From NCBI RefSeq assembly GCF_910594005.1, contig NC_057815.1, forward strand, positions 67,098,052-67,162,051: a stretch of 64,000 nt of DNA, in the 5' to 3' direction. Made by a program: the position numbers and the translations under genes. Shown here one piece after another: positions 35,700 through 46,718 of this stretch. The notes under the pieces are model-generated. The model searched no databases and was not told the origin of the DNA. It was given only the letters and a program-made list of their open reading frames with translations. Origin of the DNA: Cervus elaphus (Eukaryota; Chordata; Mammalia; Artiodactyla; Cervidae). Positions within the stretch are counted from its first letter, which is position 1; each line of letters starts with the position of its first letter.

Positions 35700-36045
35700 G
35701 TATAACCCCAGTGATATAAAAATTGGGAAACTGAGGGCCAGGGATGGAAAGTGAGTCTCAAAACTAGTTAATGGCAGAGACAGTCACATGTATTTATGTT
35801 AAATAACTGCCAGCAATATTTCCTCTCCTTTCATTGACTGATGCTACAGCCCAGAATGGCAAGGGAGGCTGCCCATTCCTACCCAGGAAAAGTCCAGTTT
35901 GTAGGTAGGATAATCAGAGAGAAACATAGTAAACAAATTTAATTGAAAGATTGATTTATGTATATACATATATATATCAAGATGGTATTGTTAGAATTTC
36001 TTGTATAATACTTTGACTTTCCTTTCTCTTTTGTTTTGTGTTCAG
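35700..36045. other. MRPL48 intron 4 end, unique sequence
   Basis: Possible MIR scrap at 35700-35800, then unique sequence up to the exon 5 polypyrimidine tract. Confidence 0.45.
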
Positions 36046-36215
36046 CCCAAAAAGAAGAAGGGAAAAGTGGAAGTGAGACCCATTAATCTGGGGACAGATT
36101 ATGAATATGGGGCTTTAAACATTCACCTGATTGCATATGACATGGCCCTGACAGAGAGTTATGCCCAGTATGTTCACAACCTCTGCAATCATCTCTCCAT
36201 TAAAGTCGAGGAAAG
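36046..36215 (+). CDS. MRPL48: MRPL48 coding exon 5 (residues 68-124)
   Basis: Largest exon, 170 nt, acceptor TGTTCAG and donor GTATGA. It opens with a lysine run (PKKKKGK), followed by the first strand and helix of the S10-like domain: INLGTDYEYGALNIHL, then SYAQYVHNLCNHLSIKVEE. The reading frame runs through the donor for a further eight codons or so before a stop, so exon skipping or retention would truncate the protein. The last codon is split as AG|T (Ser124). Confidence 0.97.
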
Positions 36216-36279
36216 GTATGAAAGATGCCTTTGCATGGGATGTTCTTGGTGTGGGTAGCATGCTCTACATTGTTGTTGT

Positions 36280-36760
36280 TAAATGAGATATAATTTTTGT
36301 TTTGAGAAATAATTTACATGTAGTAAAATTCACTCTTTTTAGGTATGTAGTTTGCCACAATCAAAATAAAGAACAGCTCCATTAAGTTTTAAAAAGTTCC
36401 TTGGTGCCTGAGGTATAGTTAATCTCCTATGTCTTGCCTCTAGAGTCCCTGGCAACCACTGATTGATTTTCTGTCCCTTTTGTTTTAAGTTCTCCAGAAT
36501 ATCATATAAATGGAATCATACAGTATGTAGCTGTTTGTTTCTGGCCTCTTTCACTTAGCATAATGGGTTTAAGATTTATCTGGGGTTTTGCAGACACTCT
36601 TTTATTCTGAATATATATTCAGAATTCTGAATAGTATTCCATTAATTCTGAATAGATATTCAGAATTCTGAATAGTATTCCATTAAATGGTAAACCTTAA
36701 TTGCTTTATGCCTTCACTGGTTGATATACATTTGGGTTCTTCCTAGTTTATTGGTAATTA
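36280..36760 (-). mobile_element. L1 remnant
   Basis: L1-type reverse complement (TTACATGTAGTAAAATTCACT; CTCCAGAATATCATATAAATGG), containing the tandem repeat at 36604-36685. Confidence 0.7.
36604..36685 (+). repeat. 41-bp tandem duplication
   Basis: Two adjacent 41-bp units (36604-36644 and 36645-36685) differing at one base. Each unit carries internal ATTCTGAAT/ATTCAGAAT palindromic pieces. Confidence 0.93.
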
Positions 36761-36767
36761 TGAATAA

Positions 36768-38816
36768 AGCAAATAGATTCAATAAAAATAAATAAATAAA
36801 ACAAATAGATTCAAGGGATTAGATCTGATAGACAGAGTGTCTGAAGAACTATGGATGGAGGTTCATGACATTGTACAGGAGGCAGGGATCAAGACCATCC
36901 CCAAGAAAAAGAAATGCAAAAAAGCAAAATGGCTGTCTGAGGAGGCCTTACAAATAGCTGTGAAAAGAAGGAAATAGAACAGCAAAGGAGAAAAGGAAAG
37001 ATAAACCCATTTGAATGCAGAGTTCCAAAGATAGCAAGGAGCGATAACAAAGCCTTCCTCAGTGATCAGTGCAAAGAAATAGAGGAAAACAATAGAATGG
37101 GAAAGACTAGAGTTCTCTTCAAGAAAATTAGAGATACCAAAGGAACATTTCATGCAAAGATGGGCTCAATAAAGGACAGAAATGATAGGGACCTAACAGA
37201 AGCAGAAGATATTAAGAAGAGGTGGCAAGAATACACAGAACTGTACAAAAAAGATCTTCACAACCCAGATAATCATGATGGTGTGATCACTCACCTAGAG
37301 CCAGACATCTTGGAATGTGAAGTGAAGTGGGCATTAGGAAGCATCACTACAAACAAAGCTAGTGGAGGTGATGGAATTCCAGTTGAGCTATTTCAAATCC
37401 TGAAAGGTGATGCTGTGAAAGTGCTGCACTCAATATGTCAGCAAATTTGGAAAACTCAGCAGTGGCCACAGGACTGGAAAAGGTCAGTTTTCATTCCAAT
37501 CCCAAAGAAAGGCAATGCTGAAGAATGCTTAAACTACCGCACAATTGCACTCATCTCACACACTAATAAAGTAATGCTCAAAATTTTCCAAGCCAGGCTT
37601 CAGCAATACATGAACTGTGAACTTCCAGATGTTCAAGCTGGGTTTAGAAAAGACAGAGGAACCAGAGATCAAATTGCCAACATCCGCTGGATCGTTGCAA
37701 AAGCAAGAGAGTTCCAGAAAAACATCTATTTCTGCTTTATTGACAATACCAAAGCCTTTGACTGTGTGGATCACAATAAATTGTGGAAAATTCTGAAAGA
37801 GATGGAAATACCAGACCACCTGACCTGTCTCTTGAGAAACCTGTATGTACTTCAGGAAGCAACAGTTAGAACTGGACATGGAACAACAGACTGGTTTCAA
37901 ATAGGAAAAGGAGTACGTCAAGGCTGCATATTGTCACCCTGCTTATTTAACTTATATGCAGAGTACATCATGAGAAACGCTGGGCTGGAAGAAGCACAAG
38001 CTGGAATCAAGATTGCTGGAAGAAATATCAATAACCTCAGATGTGCAGATGATACCATCCTTATGGCAGAAAGTGAAGAACTAAAGAGCCTCTTGATGCA
38101 AGTGAAAGAGGAGAATGAAAAAGTTGGCTTAAAGCTCAACATTCAGAAAACGAAGATCATGCCATCCGGTCCCATCACTTCATGGCAAATAGATGGGGAA
38201 ACAGTGGAAACAGTGGCTAACTTTATTTTTGGGGCTCCAAAATCACTGCAGATGGTGATTGCAGCCATGAAATTAAAAGACGCTTACTCCTTGGAAGGAA
38301 AGTTATGACCAACCTAGACAGCATATTAAAAAGCAGAGATATTACTTTGTCAACAAAGGTCCGTCTAGTCAAGGCTATGGTTTTTCCAGTAGTCATGTAT
38401 GGATGCGAGAGTTGGACTATAAAGAAAGCTGAGCACAGAAGAATTGATGCTTTTGAACTGTGGTGTTAGAGAAGACTCTTGAGAGTCCGTTGGACAGCAA
38501 GGAGATCCAACCAGTCCATCCTAAAGGAGATCAGTCCTGGGTGTTCATTGGAGGGACTGATGCTGAAGCTGAAACTCCAATACTTTGGCCACCTGATGCA
38601 AAGAACAGACTCATTAGAAAAGACTCATGCTGGGAAAGATTGAGGGCAGAAGGAGAAGGGGACAACAGAGGATGAGATGGTTGGATGGCATCACCACCTC
38701 AATGCACATGAGTTTCGTAAACTCTGGGAGTTGGTGATGGACAGGGAGGCCTGGCGTGCTTTGGTTCATGGGGTCGCAGAGAGTCAGACACAACTGAGCG
38801 ACTGAACTGAACTGAC
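36768..38816 (+). mobile_element. BovB LINE (RTE type), 5' truncated, about 2 kb, with decayed RT
   Basis: Sense orientation to MRPL48. The 403-codon frame 37097-38308 holds the RT domain: FIDNTKAFDCVDH (motif A), GVRQGCILSPCLFNLY, and RCADDTILMAESEE where the family has YADD. The catalytic Tyr is therefore Cys, and later shifts break the C-terminus (stop at 38308, further frame to 38675). The 3' end reads GAGCGACTGAACTGAACTGAC at 38795-38815. It is a dead copy. Known BovB elements encode an APE-like endonuclease plus RT; the endonuclease part is missing here. Confidence 0.95.
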
Positions 38817-39089
38817 TATGTGGACCTTTGTAAGCAAACTAATGTCTCTGCTTTTTAATACATAGTCTAGGTTTGTCATAGCTTTTCTTCCAAGGAACAA
38901 GTGTCTTTTAATTTCATGGTTGTAGTCACTGTCTCTAGTGATTTTGGAGCCCAAGAAAATAATGTTTGTCACCGTTTCCATTGTTTCCCCATCTATTGCC
39001 ATGAAGTGATGAGACTGGATGCCATGTTTTTTGAATGTTGAGTTTTAAGCCAGCTTTTTCACATATCCTCTTTCACTCTCCTCTTTTAG
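38817..39089 (-). mobile_element. BovB internal fragment, inverted against the preceding copy
   Basis: TGGACCTTTGTAAGCAAACT to the AGCTTTTTCACA region, reverse complement of the RT-downstream region. It lacks the 3' end and abuts the tail of the plus-strand BovB directly. Confidence 0.88.
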
Positions 39090-39685
39090 CCAAATTTGAA
39101 CTTTTAAACCTTTATTACTTACAGTATAACTGCTAAATGTGCTCACTAGAAGACTGGATTGTCAGCTGTGACTTAAGCGCTCATAGCTGATAGTACTTCA
39201 ATTGTTTTAGGCCTAAAGATGTGCTTTATCTTTTTTCTGATGCCTGGGAGAGTTGGTTGCTCTTTCAGCACTTGACACATATCTCTATCATGTCACTTAG
39301 TGCTCTGGGCTGTAATGATCTATTGATGTGTCAGATTCCTTCCCCACTGACTACATGGGGACTATGTTCTTTATTTCTTTAGTACCTAGCATAAAGACTG
39401 TCCCATGGGGGACATTAAGCCATTCTTGAAAGAATGATAGGTCCTTGAATATGATTGCACAATCCAGTTGTGTATACATTTCCTAAAGTTTAATGAACGA
39501 ATTTTTAATTAATCAAAAACCACTGGCTGAGCCTCTTTTTGCTCTATGGTCCACGTGCTCAGTGAAACAGAAGGCACTGGACTTCTTGCTCTATAGTGTA
39601 GGCACTTTGTATCTTGTCTGGAGGATACAAAGGTAAATGCCCCTGATTTCAAGGAGAGTCTGTGTGTGTACATGTGTGTGCACAC
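39090..39685. other. MRPL48 intron 5, unique sequence
   Basis: No repeat or coding signal recognised; an L2-like scrap may lie near 39220-39430. Confidence 0.45.
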
Positions 39686-39687
39686 AT

Positions 39688-39955
39688 GCTGCTAAGTCAC
39701 ATCAGTCGTGTCCAGCTCTGTGCGACCCCATAGATGGCAGCCCACCAGGCTCCCCCATTCCTGGGATTCTCTAGGCAAGAATACTGGAGTGGGTTGCCAT
39801 TTCCTTCTCCAATGCATGAAAGTGAAAAGTGAAAGTGAAGTCTCTCAGTCATGTCTGACTCTTAGCGACCCCACGGACTGTAGACTACCAGGCTCCTTTG
39901 TCCATGGGATTCTCCAGGCAAGAGTACTGAAGTGGGTTGCCATTGACTTCTCTGA
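39688..39955 (-). mobile_element. Bov-A2 SINE (dimer)
   Basis: Two BovA units joined by the AAAGTGAAAAGTGAAAGTGA linker (39829-39848). Confidence 0.92.
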
Positions 39956-40296
39956 TGTGCACACATACACACACATAAAAATAATTATAATGTGGAAGGT
40001 GGTAAGTGAAAGATAAAGTTTAATGTCAGTTCAAGGAGACAGAGTAGAATAATAATTTGGGGCTATGTTTCTCAAAGTACCACTCTGTGAAGCTATTACG
40101 AGCTTGTGCCAAAAAGTACATTAACACTTTGCTTCCTTCATCAAGAAAGTCTTGCTATTGAAAGACTTTCTATTGGAAGCTACTGAAAACAAAATGTTGA
40201 TTGATTGTGTTTAGTGTCCGGTTCATGCTTCTTATCTTGTCTTGAATTGAGAACAAGTTTGCTTATCAGCAGCTTGTCTTTGGATCATACTGAGTA

Positions 40297-40535
40297 ACAA
40301 ATGGTTAAGAGTGAAAACTCTGGAATCAAAAGGCCTGGATTGAAATCCTAGTTCTACCCATTATTATCAAGATGACCTTGAGAAATTCTGAACCTTGGTT
40401 TCTTTGTCTCCATAATGTGATGATAATTTTCCTATTTTTTTGAGTTCTGAAAATTAAATAGGAAAATATATGATAGCACTTAACAGAGAGACCAGCACAT
40501 TGTAAACACTCTGTAAATAATATTATTGTTATTAA
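40297..40535 (+). mobile_element. MIR
   Basis: AACTCTGGAATCAAAAGGCC, GGTTTCTTTGTCTCCATAATG and the 3' AATAATATTATTGTTATTA. Confidence 0.85.
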
Positions 40536-40859
40536 TAATTAATGAGATTTTTTTCAACTGGCACGATTTAGGGGTAGCATCTCAGAAGCTGTGGTGGCAA
40601 AGGGGCATTAAATGCCATTTACAGAATGTTACCATACCTTCAGTGAATCAGCTCCTTGAAGTAGCGTTTTAAATTTTCAGATGAACTTTTAAAAATATTT
40701 TGTTTTTAAAAACTGGCTGTGAAAAGCTCTGACTACATTTGAGTAAAGGTAGGAAGCAGTAGCGTTGAGACCTATTATCAGCCAGCCACTCTGCCAAATA
40801 CTTTTCTGTATATTATTTTACTTAATTCATATAAGCACCTTGCCACAATGCTTGTGGTC

Positions 40860-41165
40860 CAAGCATTGACTTTGGAGTAAGACTGCTTCAGACTGGAGTC
40901 AGACTGTTTTCCCTTGTTCTGCTACATTCTTACTGTGTGACAGACCTTGGGCAGTTTTCTTAACCTGTTTGTGTCTTGGTTTCCTCATCTATAAAATGAG
41001 GTTAATAAAAGTACCTATCTATGTGAAGTAATTAGCCTCCAACTAATAAAAAAAATTAAAAAAAAAAAAAAGTACCTATCTAATAAAGCTGTAGTGAAAA
41101 TTAAGGAGTTAATATATTTAAAATACTTACAATTAAGTTTAGAAACTGTTGGCTGCTATTAGTAG
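40860..41165 (+). mobile_element. MIR split by an ultra-short L1 insertion
   Basis: Clear MIR body (TCCTCATCTATAAAATGAGG, then AATAAAGCTGTAGTGAAAATT) interrupted at 41022-41067. Confidence 0.88.
41007..41082 (+). mobile_element. Ultra-short L1 3'-end insertion with 15-bp target duplication
   Basis: 41022-41048 is identical over 27 bases to the reverse complement of 61789-61815, the extreme 3' end of the L1 at the right edge. An A-rich tail follows to 41067. Perfect 15-bp repeats AAAAGTACCTATCTA flank it (41007-41021 and 41068-41082). Without it the MIR reads through. Confidence 0.92.
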
Positions 41166-41309
41166 TAGAAGTAGTATAACAGAAGCTTGCCTATAGTCAT
41201 ACATCTAATCAGTGGCAAGGTCTTGATTTGAACCTTTTTTTTCTTCAAATTTTTTTCCTTTTTCCTTTTTTTCCTTCAAATTCTTAATTCCCTCTAACTG
41301 GTTCTCCAC

Positions 41310-41870
41310 ACTGCTACTTGTATGATCCTTCTAGAATGGAAATATGATTATGTCACTCCCATGCTTAAGTTCTTCCATGGCCTCCCATTCCTTTAAGATC
41401 AAAATAAAAGTTCCTCACATGTCTTGCTAGGTGCTCCATTGTGTCAGCTTGTCTCTCTTGCCTTAATTCACACTTCTCTCTCCTCCTTCTATCTCCAGTT
41501 ACACTGACTTTGTTTTTTTGTCCTTTTCCACCTCAGGACCTTTGCATATGCTCTCTAACACCCGGAATACTTTTTCCCCTTCAGCTAATCAACTGCTGTT
41601 TTTTCTTAGGCTTTATTTTGAATGTCACTTCTTCAGAGAACCTCATTAAGTTAGGTCTTTACGTTATGTATTTAGGAGAAGCAAAGAGTATAAACTTCCC
41701 TTTTATAATGCTAACTCCTTACCCTCATAATTACTTGACTATTACTAGACTCTAAGATCTGTGAGGCAGGGACTATTTCTGTCTTTATCAGCAGTCATGC
41801 TAAGACCTTGCACAGTACCTGACACATGGTGGGCACTGGATGAATACTTGTTGCCTTGGATTTAGTTCCA
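41310..41870 (-). mobile_element. L2 remnant
   Basis: Reverse-complement L2 end with GGACCTTTGCATATGCTCTC and TGGTGGGCACTGGATGAATA. Confidence 0.7.
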
Positions 41871-42087
41871 ATAGGCATAAACATAAATTCCTAGTATAAC
41901 AGAATGAATCATATGCTGCTTCTTTCCTTGTTCTTTGCTCCAAATAGTGCAGAGCATAAAGAAATGTTCACTTTTAGCAATTCACTTCTTTGCATTGATT
42001 GAGGTTTTCAGACCATTATATCAGGTATTCTTGCTGCCCAGTTTTTCAGAGATAAAATGATCTTCTTTTCTTCTGATTTTCCTTTAG

Positions 42088-42355
42088 GAGTTGGGAATAA
42101 GGCTCTGACCTTGAGATGGAATTGAGCAAGGGAGCTGTGTGCTAGCGTTTGTTCTATAAATGGTCTGCATCGCTGCAGCTGCAGCTCACCCAGAGGAGGA
42201 GAGGAAGAAGCCTTTCCTGTGGGTCCTTTAATTTTCCTGTCTCCCTTGCCGAGCAGCTGTCTGAAGAGATGGAAATCTTACTTATCTGGGAGCAGCTTCC
42301 AAGCCTGAAGCTGACCAGCGCCTGTTCTCTGTGGAGAGTGAAAGCATCATTCTCT
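42088..42355 (+). other. Exon-like block in MRPL48 intron 5
   Basis: 268 bp, fairly GC-rich and not recognisably a repeat. It starts after a strong acceptor (pyrimidine tract TTCTGATTTTCCTTTAG) and ends at a donor TCT|GTAAGG. If spliced between exons 5 and 6 it would give a stop after about four codons. It may be a poison or untranslated exon, a conserved non-coding element, or chance. Confidence 0.3.
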
Positions 42356-42739
42356 GTAAGGCTGCTCTTTCCTTTTTTTTTTTAAATCCACTTACATTTT
42401 TTAAATGGAGGTATAACATATAGAGTCCACCGATTCTAAGTTCCCTAGCAACCTAGCAGGCCCCCTTTTGTCCTGTCCCAGCAGTACTCTTCAAAGGCAG
42501 CACTATTTTGTCATGTTAGGTTGACTCTTGAAATTCAACTACTTCATTTCTTCTCTTCTGTTTTCACTATCTGATCATCCAAATAATGTTTATTGCAGAA
42601 AACTGGGGCAGTACAGAAATATGTAGATACTAAAGAAAAATAACCTTTACTCTTATGACTCAAAGGTCTATTCTACTTTAAAATAACTAGAGTTCCCAGT
42701 ATTTTTTTTAATCAAACTATGTCTGATTTTTCTATTGGT

Positions 42740-43175
42740 TCTCTTTGAGGGCCTCATGCCTCCTTGCCTTTGTAGACTGCCCTCTTTTGGAATGCCCTCC
42801 AGGCAAACATCTGTGTTCATTCTTTACATCTTGATAAAGCACTGCCTCACCTATGAAGCCTTCCCCAGGCTCTCCCGCTTTTCTCCCTCTTGTCTCTGTA
42901 ATATTTGGTATATACCTATATTGCCTTTGTCTTCCTATCTTGCCTGGAGAATCCCAGGGATGGCAGAGCCTGGTGGGCTGCCGTCTATGGGGTCGCAGAG
43001 TCAGTCATGACTGAAGCGACTTAGCAGCAGCAGCAGTGCAAATGTTTGTGTACTTACCTGTCTCCAAAACATTCTTAGCAAGCTCCTTGAAAGCATAAAC
43101 TGCATTGCACCCATCAGACTGCCTCAGACAGAACAGGATCTCAGTAAATGTTTGCTGAATAAGTGAATGAACAAA
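42740..43175 (-). mobile_element. L2 remnant with a Bov-A insertion
   Basis: L2 reverse complement (ACCTATGAAGCCTTCCCCAG; AGTAAATGTTTGCTGAATAA) interrupted by the SINE at 42939-43037. Confidence 0.7.
42939..43037 (+). mobile_element. 5'-truncated Bov-A SINE
   Basis: TTGCCTGGAGAATCCCAGGG to a (CAG)n end at 43023-43035. Confidence 0.85.
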
Positions 43176-43384
43176 TAAACAAATCAGTGAAATCTTGCTA
43201 AAGTAAGTGTTGAAGAATAAAGTGCATGCTCAGTGGTAGGAATGAACAAGTCCCACTTTATTCAGTCTTATCTGTGGAATGTCAAAAAAGAAAAAGAACA
43301 TTTTAGAGGCTGTTTACTTTTCTGAAAGCTTTTACATAATTACTTTGATTTTCCATAATAAGTTTATGAATGTACCCCCCTCCC

Positions 43385-43500
43385 CATTTTTGGTCGTGCC
43401 ATGCAGTGTGCAGGATCTTAGTTCTCTGACCGGGGTTCGAACCCATGTCCCCTGCAGTGGAAGTGTGGAGTCCTAACTACTAGACCACCAGAGAAGTCCC
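43385..43500 (-). mobile_element. CHR-type SINE
   Basis: GTCGTGCCATGCAGTGTGCA through CACCAGAGAAGTCCC. Confidence 0.87.
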
Positions 43501-43639
43501 GGATTTTTTTATAAAGAAATTATTGCCAAGTGTAAATTTGAAGTGATCAGAGATTGTGCTATAAAATGGAAGGGGTTGTTACTTCGGGTAGCTTACCTGG
43601 AAGTTTGCAATACCTAGCGTTTACTCACTGTTGTAAGGG

Positions 43640-43880
43640 CAAGGGAATTGGCATTTGTAGGCATAGTATGCCAGGCAAATTACTTACATAATCTTATTTA
43701 ATTATTGCTAAAACCCTATGAACTAGGTATTATTATCTTCATTTAATAGCTGAAGAAACAAAGACCCAGAGAGCTGAATTAGTTTGTCCAAGGTCAAATA
43801 GGTAATAAGTGGCAGAGCCAACATTTAAATCCAGTACTGACTCTCATGTTTCCAAATCACTTTCCATTACACCAGACTTC
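43640..43880 (-). mobile_element. MIR
   Basis: GCTGAAGAAACAAAGACCCAG and TCCAAGGTCAAATAGGTAAT, reverse complement of the MIR core. Confidence 0.8.
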
Positions 43881-44039
43881 TTTTTGTAGCAGTCCATCTG
43901 TAGAGGGTCATGCTCCTTTCTCTTAATTCATGAAGTTTTGTGTAGCATGAAAATTCAGCAATCCTACTGTTGTTATTAGTATTCCATTTATCTTCAGTTT
44001 TAGGAACTTTTTGATAAGATGAACACAATACTAATATCA

Positions 44040-44245
44040 TATTTCTGTGTAATCATCAGTCCTATCTCAGCACCATATCTGGTTCTCATAATTGTCTATT
44101 GATATAAGCCTGGATTGTAATCCCCATTATTCATGAAGAAATGGAGTCCAAGAAGGAGAAGGGACTTGCCTAAGTAAATATTGCTAATAAGTGGCAGGGC
44201 TAAGACCTGACCCCAAGTTCAGCACTCTTTTCATTGTGGTATATA
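44040..44245 (-). mobile_element. MIR
   Basis: CATGAAGAAATGGAGTCCAAG and AAGTGGCAGGGCTAAGACCT, MIR reverse complement. Confidence 0.65.
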
Positions 44246-44475
44246 GATCTACTGAAGCTGATTATAGTGAGAATAGATTACAACACTGTTTCTCAACCTG
44301 GAGACATTTAACAATGTCTGGAGATAGTTCTAATTGTTAACACTTTGGGAATACTACTAGCATTTGCTGGATATAGAGGTTAGGGATGCATAGGCCAGCC
44401 CCCACAATAAGAATTACCTGTTCTAAAGGGTCAATAGTGCTGACATTAAGAAATCCTGCTGTAGAACTGGAGCAG

Positions 44476-44619
44476 GGGACTCCCTTGGTGGTCCAGTGGT
44501 TAAGACTGTGCTTCCACTGCAGGGTACACGGGTTTAGTCTCTGGTCAGAGAACCAAGACCTCACATGCTTCACAGCATGGCCAAAATTTTAAAAAAATAA
44601 ATAAGTAAAATAAAAATAC
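44476..44619 (+). mobile_element. CHR-type SINE with clean target duplication
   Basis: GGGACTCCCTTGGTGGTCCA to an A-rich tail; perfect 11-bp repeats AACTGGAGCAG at 44465-44475 and 44620-44630. Confidence 0.95.
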
Positions 44620-44639
44620 AACTGGAGCAGGATTGGGTT

Positions 44640-45023
44640 TCATGCCTCATTTCTTCAGAAGAGATGAAATACCCAAGGTTAGCCTCCAGAGTGTACCTAG
44701 TGATAAACTTAATTATTTAAGAACTGGCTATTATTTAGTAGCAGCAAATACTTATTAATCACCAGGCTTTACTCAGAGTGTTATATTAAGCATGACTAGG
44801 GATGCATAAAAGTATTAGACAGGGTCTATCCCCTCACGGAGTGTAAAGACTCCTGGAGAAGGTGTAAGAGGATCTGGTTACTTTGACCCTGGCTGCAGAC
44901 AGACAGCCCAAGGTTGCAGGAGCCTACTGCATGCAGTAGTGGCTGCACTCAGGGACTACCCTGACTGAAGTGGTGTGGCTGGCTTAAGGAACCGTCCCAA
45001 TAGCTGACTTTTCCTTCCCACAG
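44640..45023. other. MRPL48 intron 5 end, unique sequence
   Basis: No repeat recognised; includes a (C/T)GCATGCAG palindromic patch near 44928-44936. Confidence 0.4.
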
Positions 45024-45126
45024 TTATGCGATGCCCACCAAAACCATGGAGGTGTTGCAGCTTCAGGACCAAGGCAACAAAATGTTACTGGACTCAGTTC
45101 TTACCACCCATGAGCGAGTGGTTCAG
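45024..45126 (+). CDS. MRPL48: MRPL48 coding exon 6 (residues 124-158)
   Basis: Acceptor TTCCCACAG, donor GTAGGT. The exon completes Ser124 and encodes YAMPTKTMEVLQLQD, then KMLLDSVLTTHERVVQ. This is the central part of the S10-like domain and is nearly identical to the human protein as I remember it. Confidence 0.97.
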
Positions 45127-45439
45127 GTAGGTACTCTGGAAGAAACTTGAAATGTCTCTACCTCTCCTGGTTCTTTCTTGGTTGAGTTTCAAACCTGGTA
45201 TCCAGTTGTCTACTGGGTTTCTCCACCAAGATGTTCAACAGGTGCCCTACACTCAGTGTATACAAGACTAATTGTAGGAGGACTGTTTTTTTTTTCCCCT
45301 ATAATCCTCCTCACCTTTGAGCTTAATGCTTGACCCTTCTTTGTCTTTGGGTATCCATTCATTCTCCAGATTCTATGGTTTCTACCCCTAAAAACCTTTC
45401 AGATCCATCCACTTTGCTTTACACTTATGTCAATGTGAT

Positions 45440-45770
45440 CATGTCATTTTCCCACATAGACCCCCTCAGTGGCTTTCCTTTAACTCTGTAGCCATTAGCA
45501 GTCACTCCTTTTTCCCCATTCCCCTAGCTCCTGGCAACCACTAATCTACTTTCCATTTCTGTGGTTTTACCTCTTCTAGACATTTCTTCAAATGAAATTA
45601 TATAATATATGGCCTTCTATATCTAGCTTCTTTCACGTAGCATAATGTTTTCTAGGTTCATCCATGTTGTAGTAGTAGCACATATCAATACTTCATTCCT
45701 TTTTACTGCCAAATAATATTCCAACACATGGACTTCACCCTTTTTGATCCAATCAAGAAATGTATCAGGA
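45440..45770 (-). mobile_element. L1 remnant
   Basis: CTCCTGGCAACCACTAATCT and TTCATCCATGTTGTAGTAGT match the L1 3' reverse complement. Confidence 0.7.
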
Positions 45771-45919
45771 AGATAACCAGTAGGATGTTAAGGTAGTAAC
45801 ACCCTACATCTATGTTAAATTTTTTAATGATTAAAGTACTTACAATCTTGGTTCTTTAAATATTATCAGGAATAAATTATTTGAGTTTCATTTTATGACA
45901 GATCTAACTTGCCACCAAG

Positions 45920-46330
45920 GCCCATAGGATAAAGTTTGAACTCTTTTGATTAGCAGCTAAGTGGCTTCATGATTGTTCTCCAGCTTTTCCTCTTCACACC
46001 TTCATTCATTCCAGCCACACGTGGAACTAGTTTTAATTCCCTAGTACTGTGCTATTCCTCCACATTTTACTGAATATTATTTTCTCTGCCTTAAAAAAAA
46101 AAAACCAACTCCACACTACAGTTGAATTCTCCCAATTTACCCTTGTTTTTCAAGACTCCAACCAGATGTTACCTCTTTTGGAAGCTTTTTTTTTTTAACC
46201 TCCCTGATTAAGTTAGGTAGATGTTTCTCTTCTGGGTTCTGCCTGCCCCCTGCATGCCCTTCTTCCACACATCTGATTTATCTTTGGATCCTCAGCACAG
46301 GGTCTGATGACAATCAGGTGGTGGTCTATG
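45920..46330 (-). mobile_element. L2 remnant
   Basis: AAGGCCCATAGGATAAAGTTT and the CAGATGTTACCTCTTTTGG region follow the L2 reverse complement. Confidence 0.6.
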
Positions 46331-46628
46331 GGTAAACTTGTGTTGACTCAGAAAGTCATCCTGGACTTAACCTCTTGATCCAGTTATGACATTCGTTGCC
46401 TATAAGAGCAGATATTGGCCATGACCATCTCAGTAATCAGACAACTTGGCAGATCAGCAAGAGAAATTGAAATCCTGTGAGGTCTGAGCTCCAAAACCAG
46501 CTCTGGGTGTTAATCCTTCACCCAAAGGCCCTCAGGCTCTACTGGAGCTGACATTTGAGCCCTTGCCCTTTCTGCCCAACCACCTAACTTTCAGTGACTC
46601 TCTTCGAGCATCTTCTTTCCTTTTGCAG

Positions 46629-46718
46629 ATCAGCGGTTTGAGTGCTACGTTTGCAGAGATTTTCTTGGAAATAATCCAAAGCAATCTTCCTGAAGGAGTC
46701 AAATTGTCAGTGAGGGAG
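46629..46718 (+). CDS. MRPL48: MRPL48 coding exon 7 (residues 159-188)
   Basis: Acceptor CTTTTGCAG, donor GTAGGT. Exactly 30 codons in phase 0-0, so skipping it would keep the frame. It encodes ISGLSATFAEIFLEIIQS, an amphipathic helix of the S10-like domain, then NLPEGVKLSVRE. Confidence 0.97.

Noticed and set aside
37097..38308. 403-codon frame as a candidate host reverse transcriptase gene
   Set aside because: It is BovB ORF2 with the catalytic Tyr replaced and later frame breaks; related fragments occur four or more times in the window.
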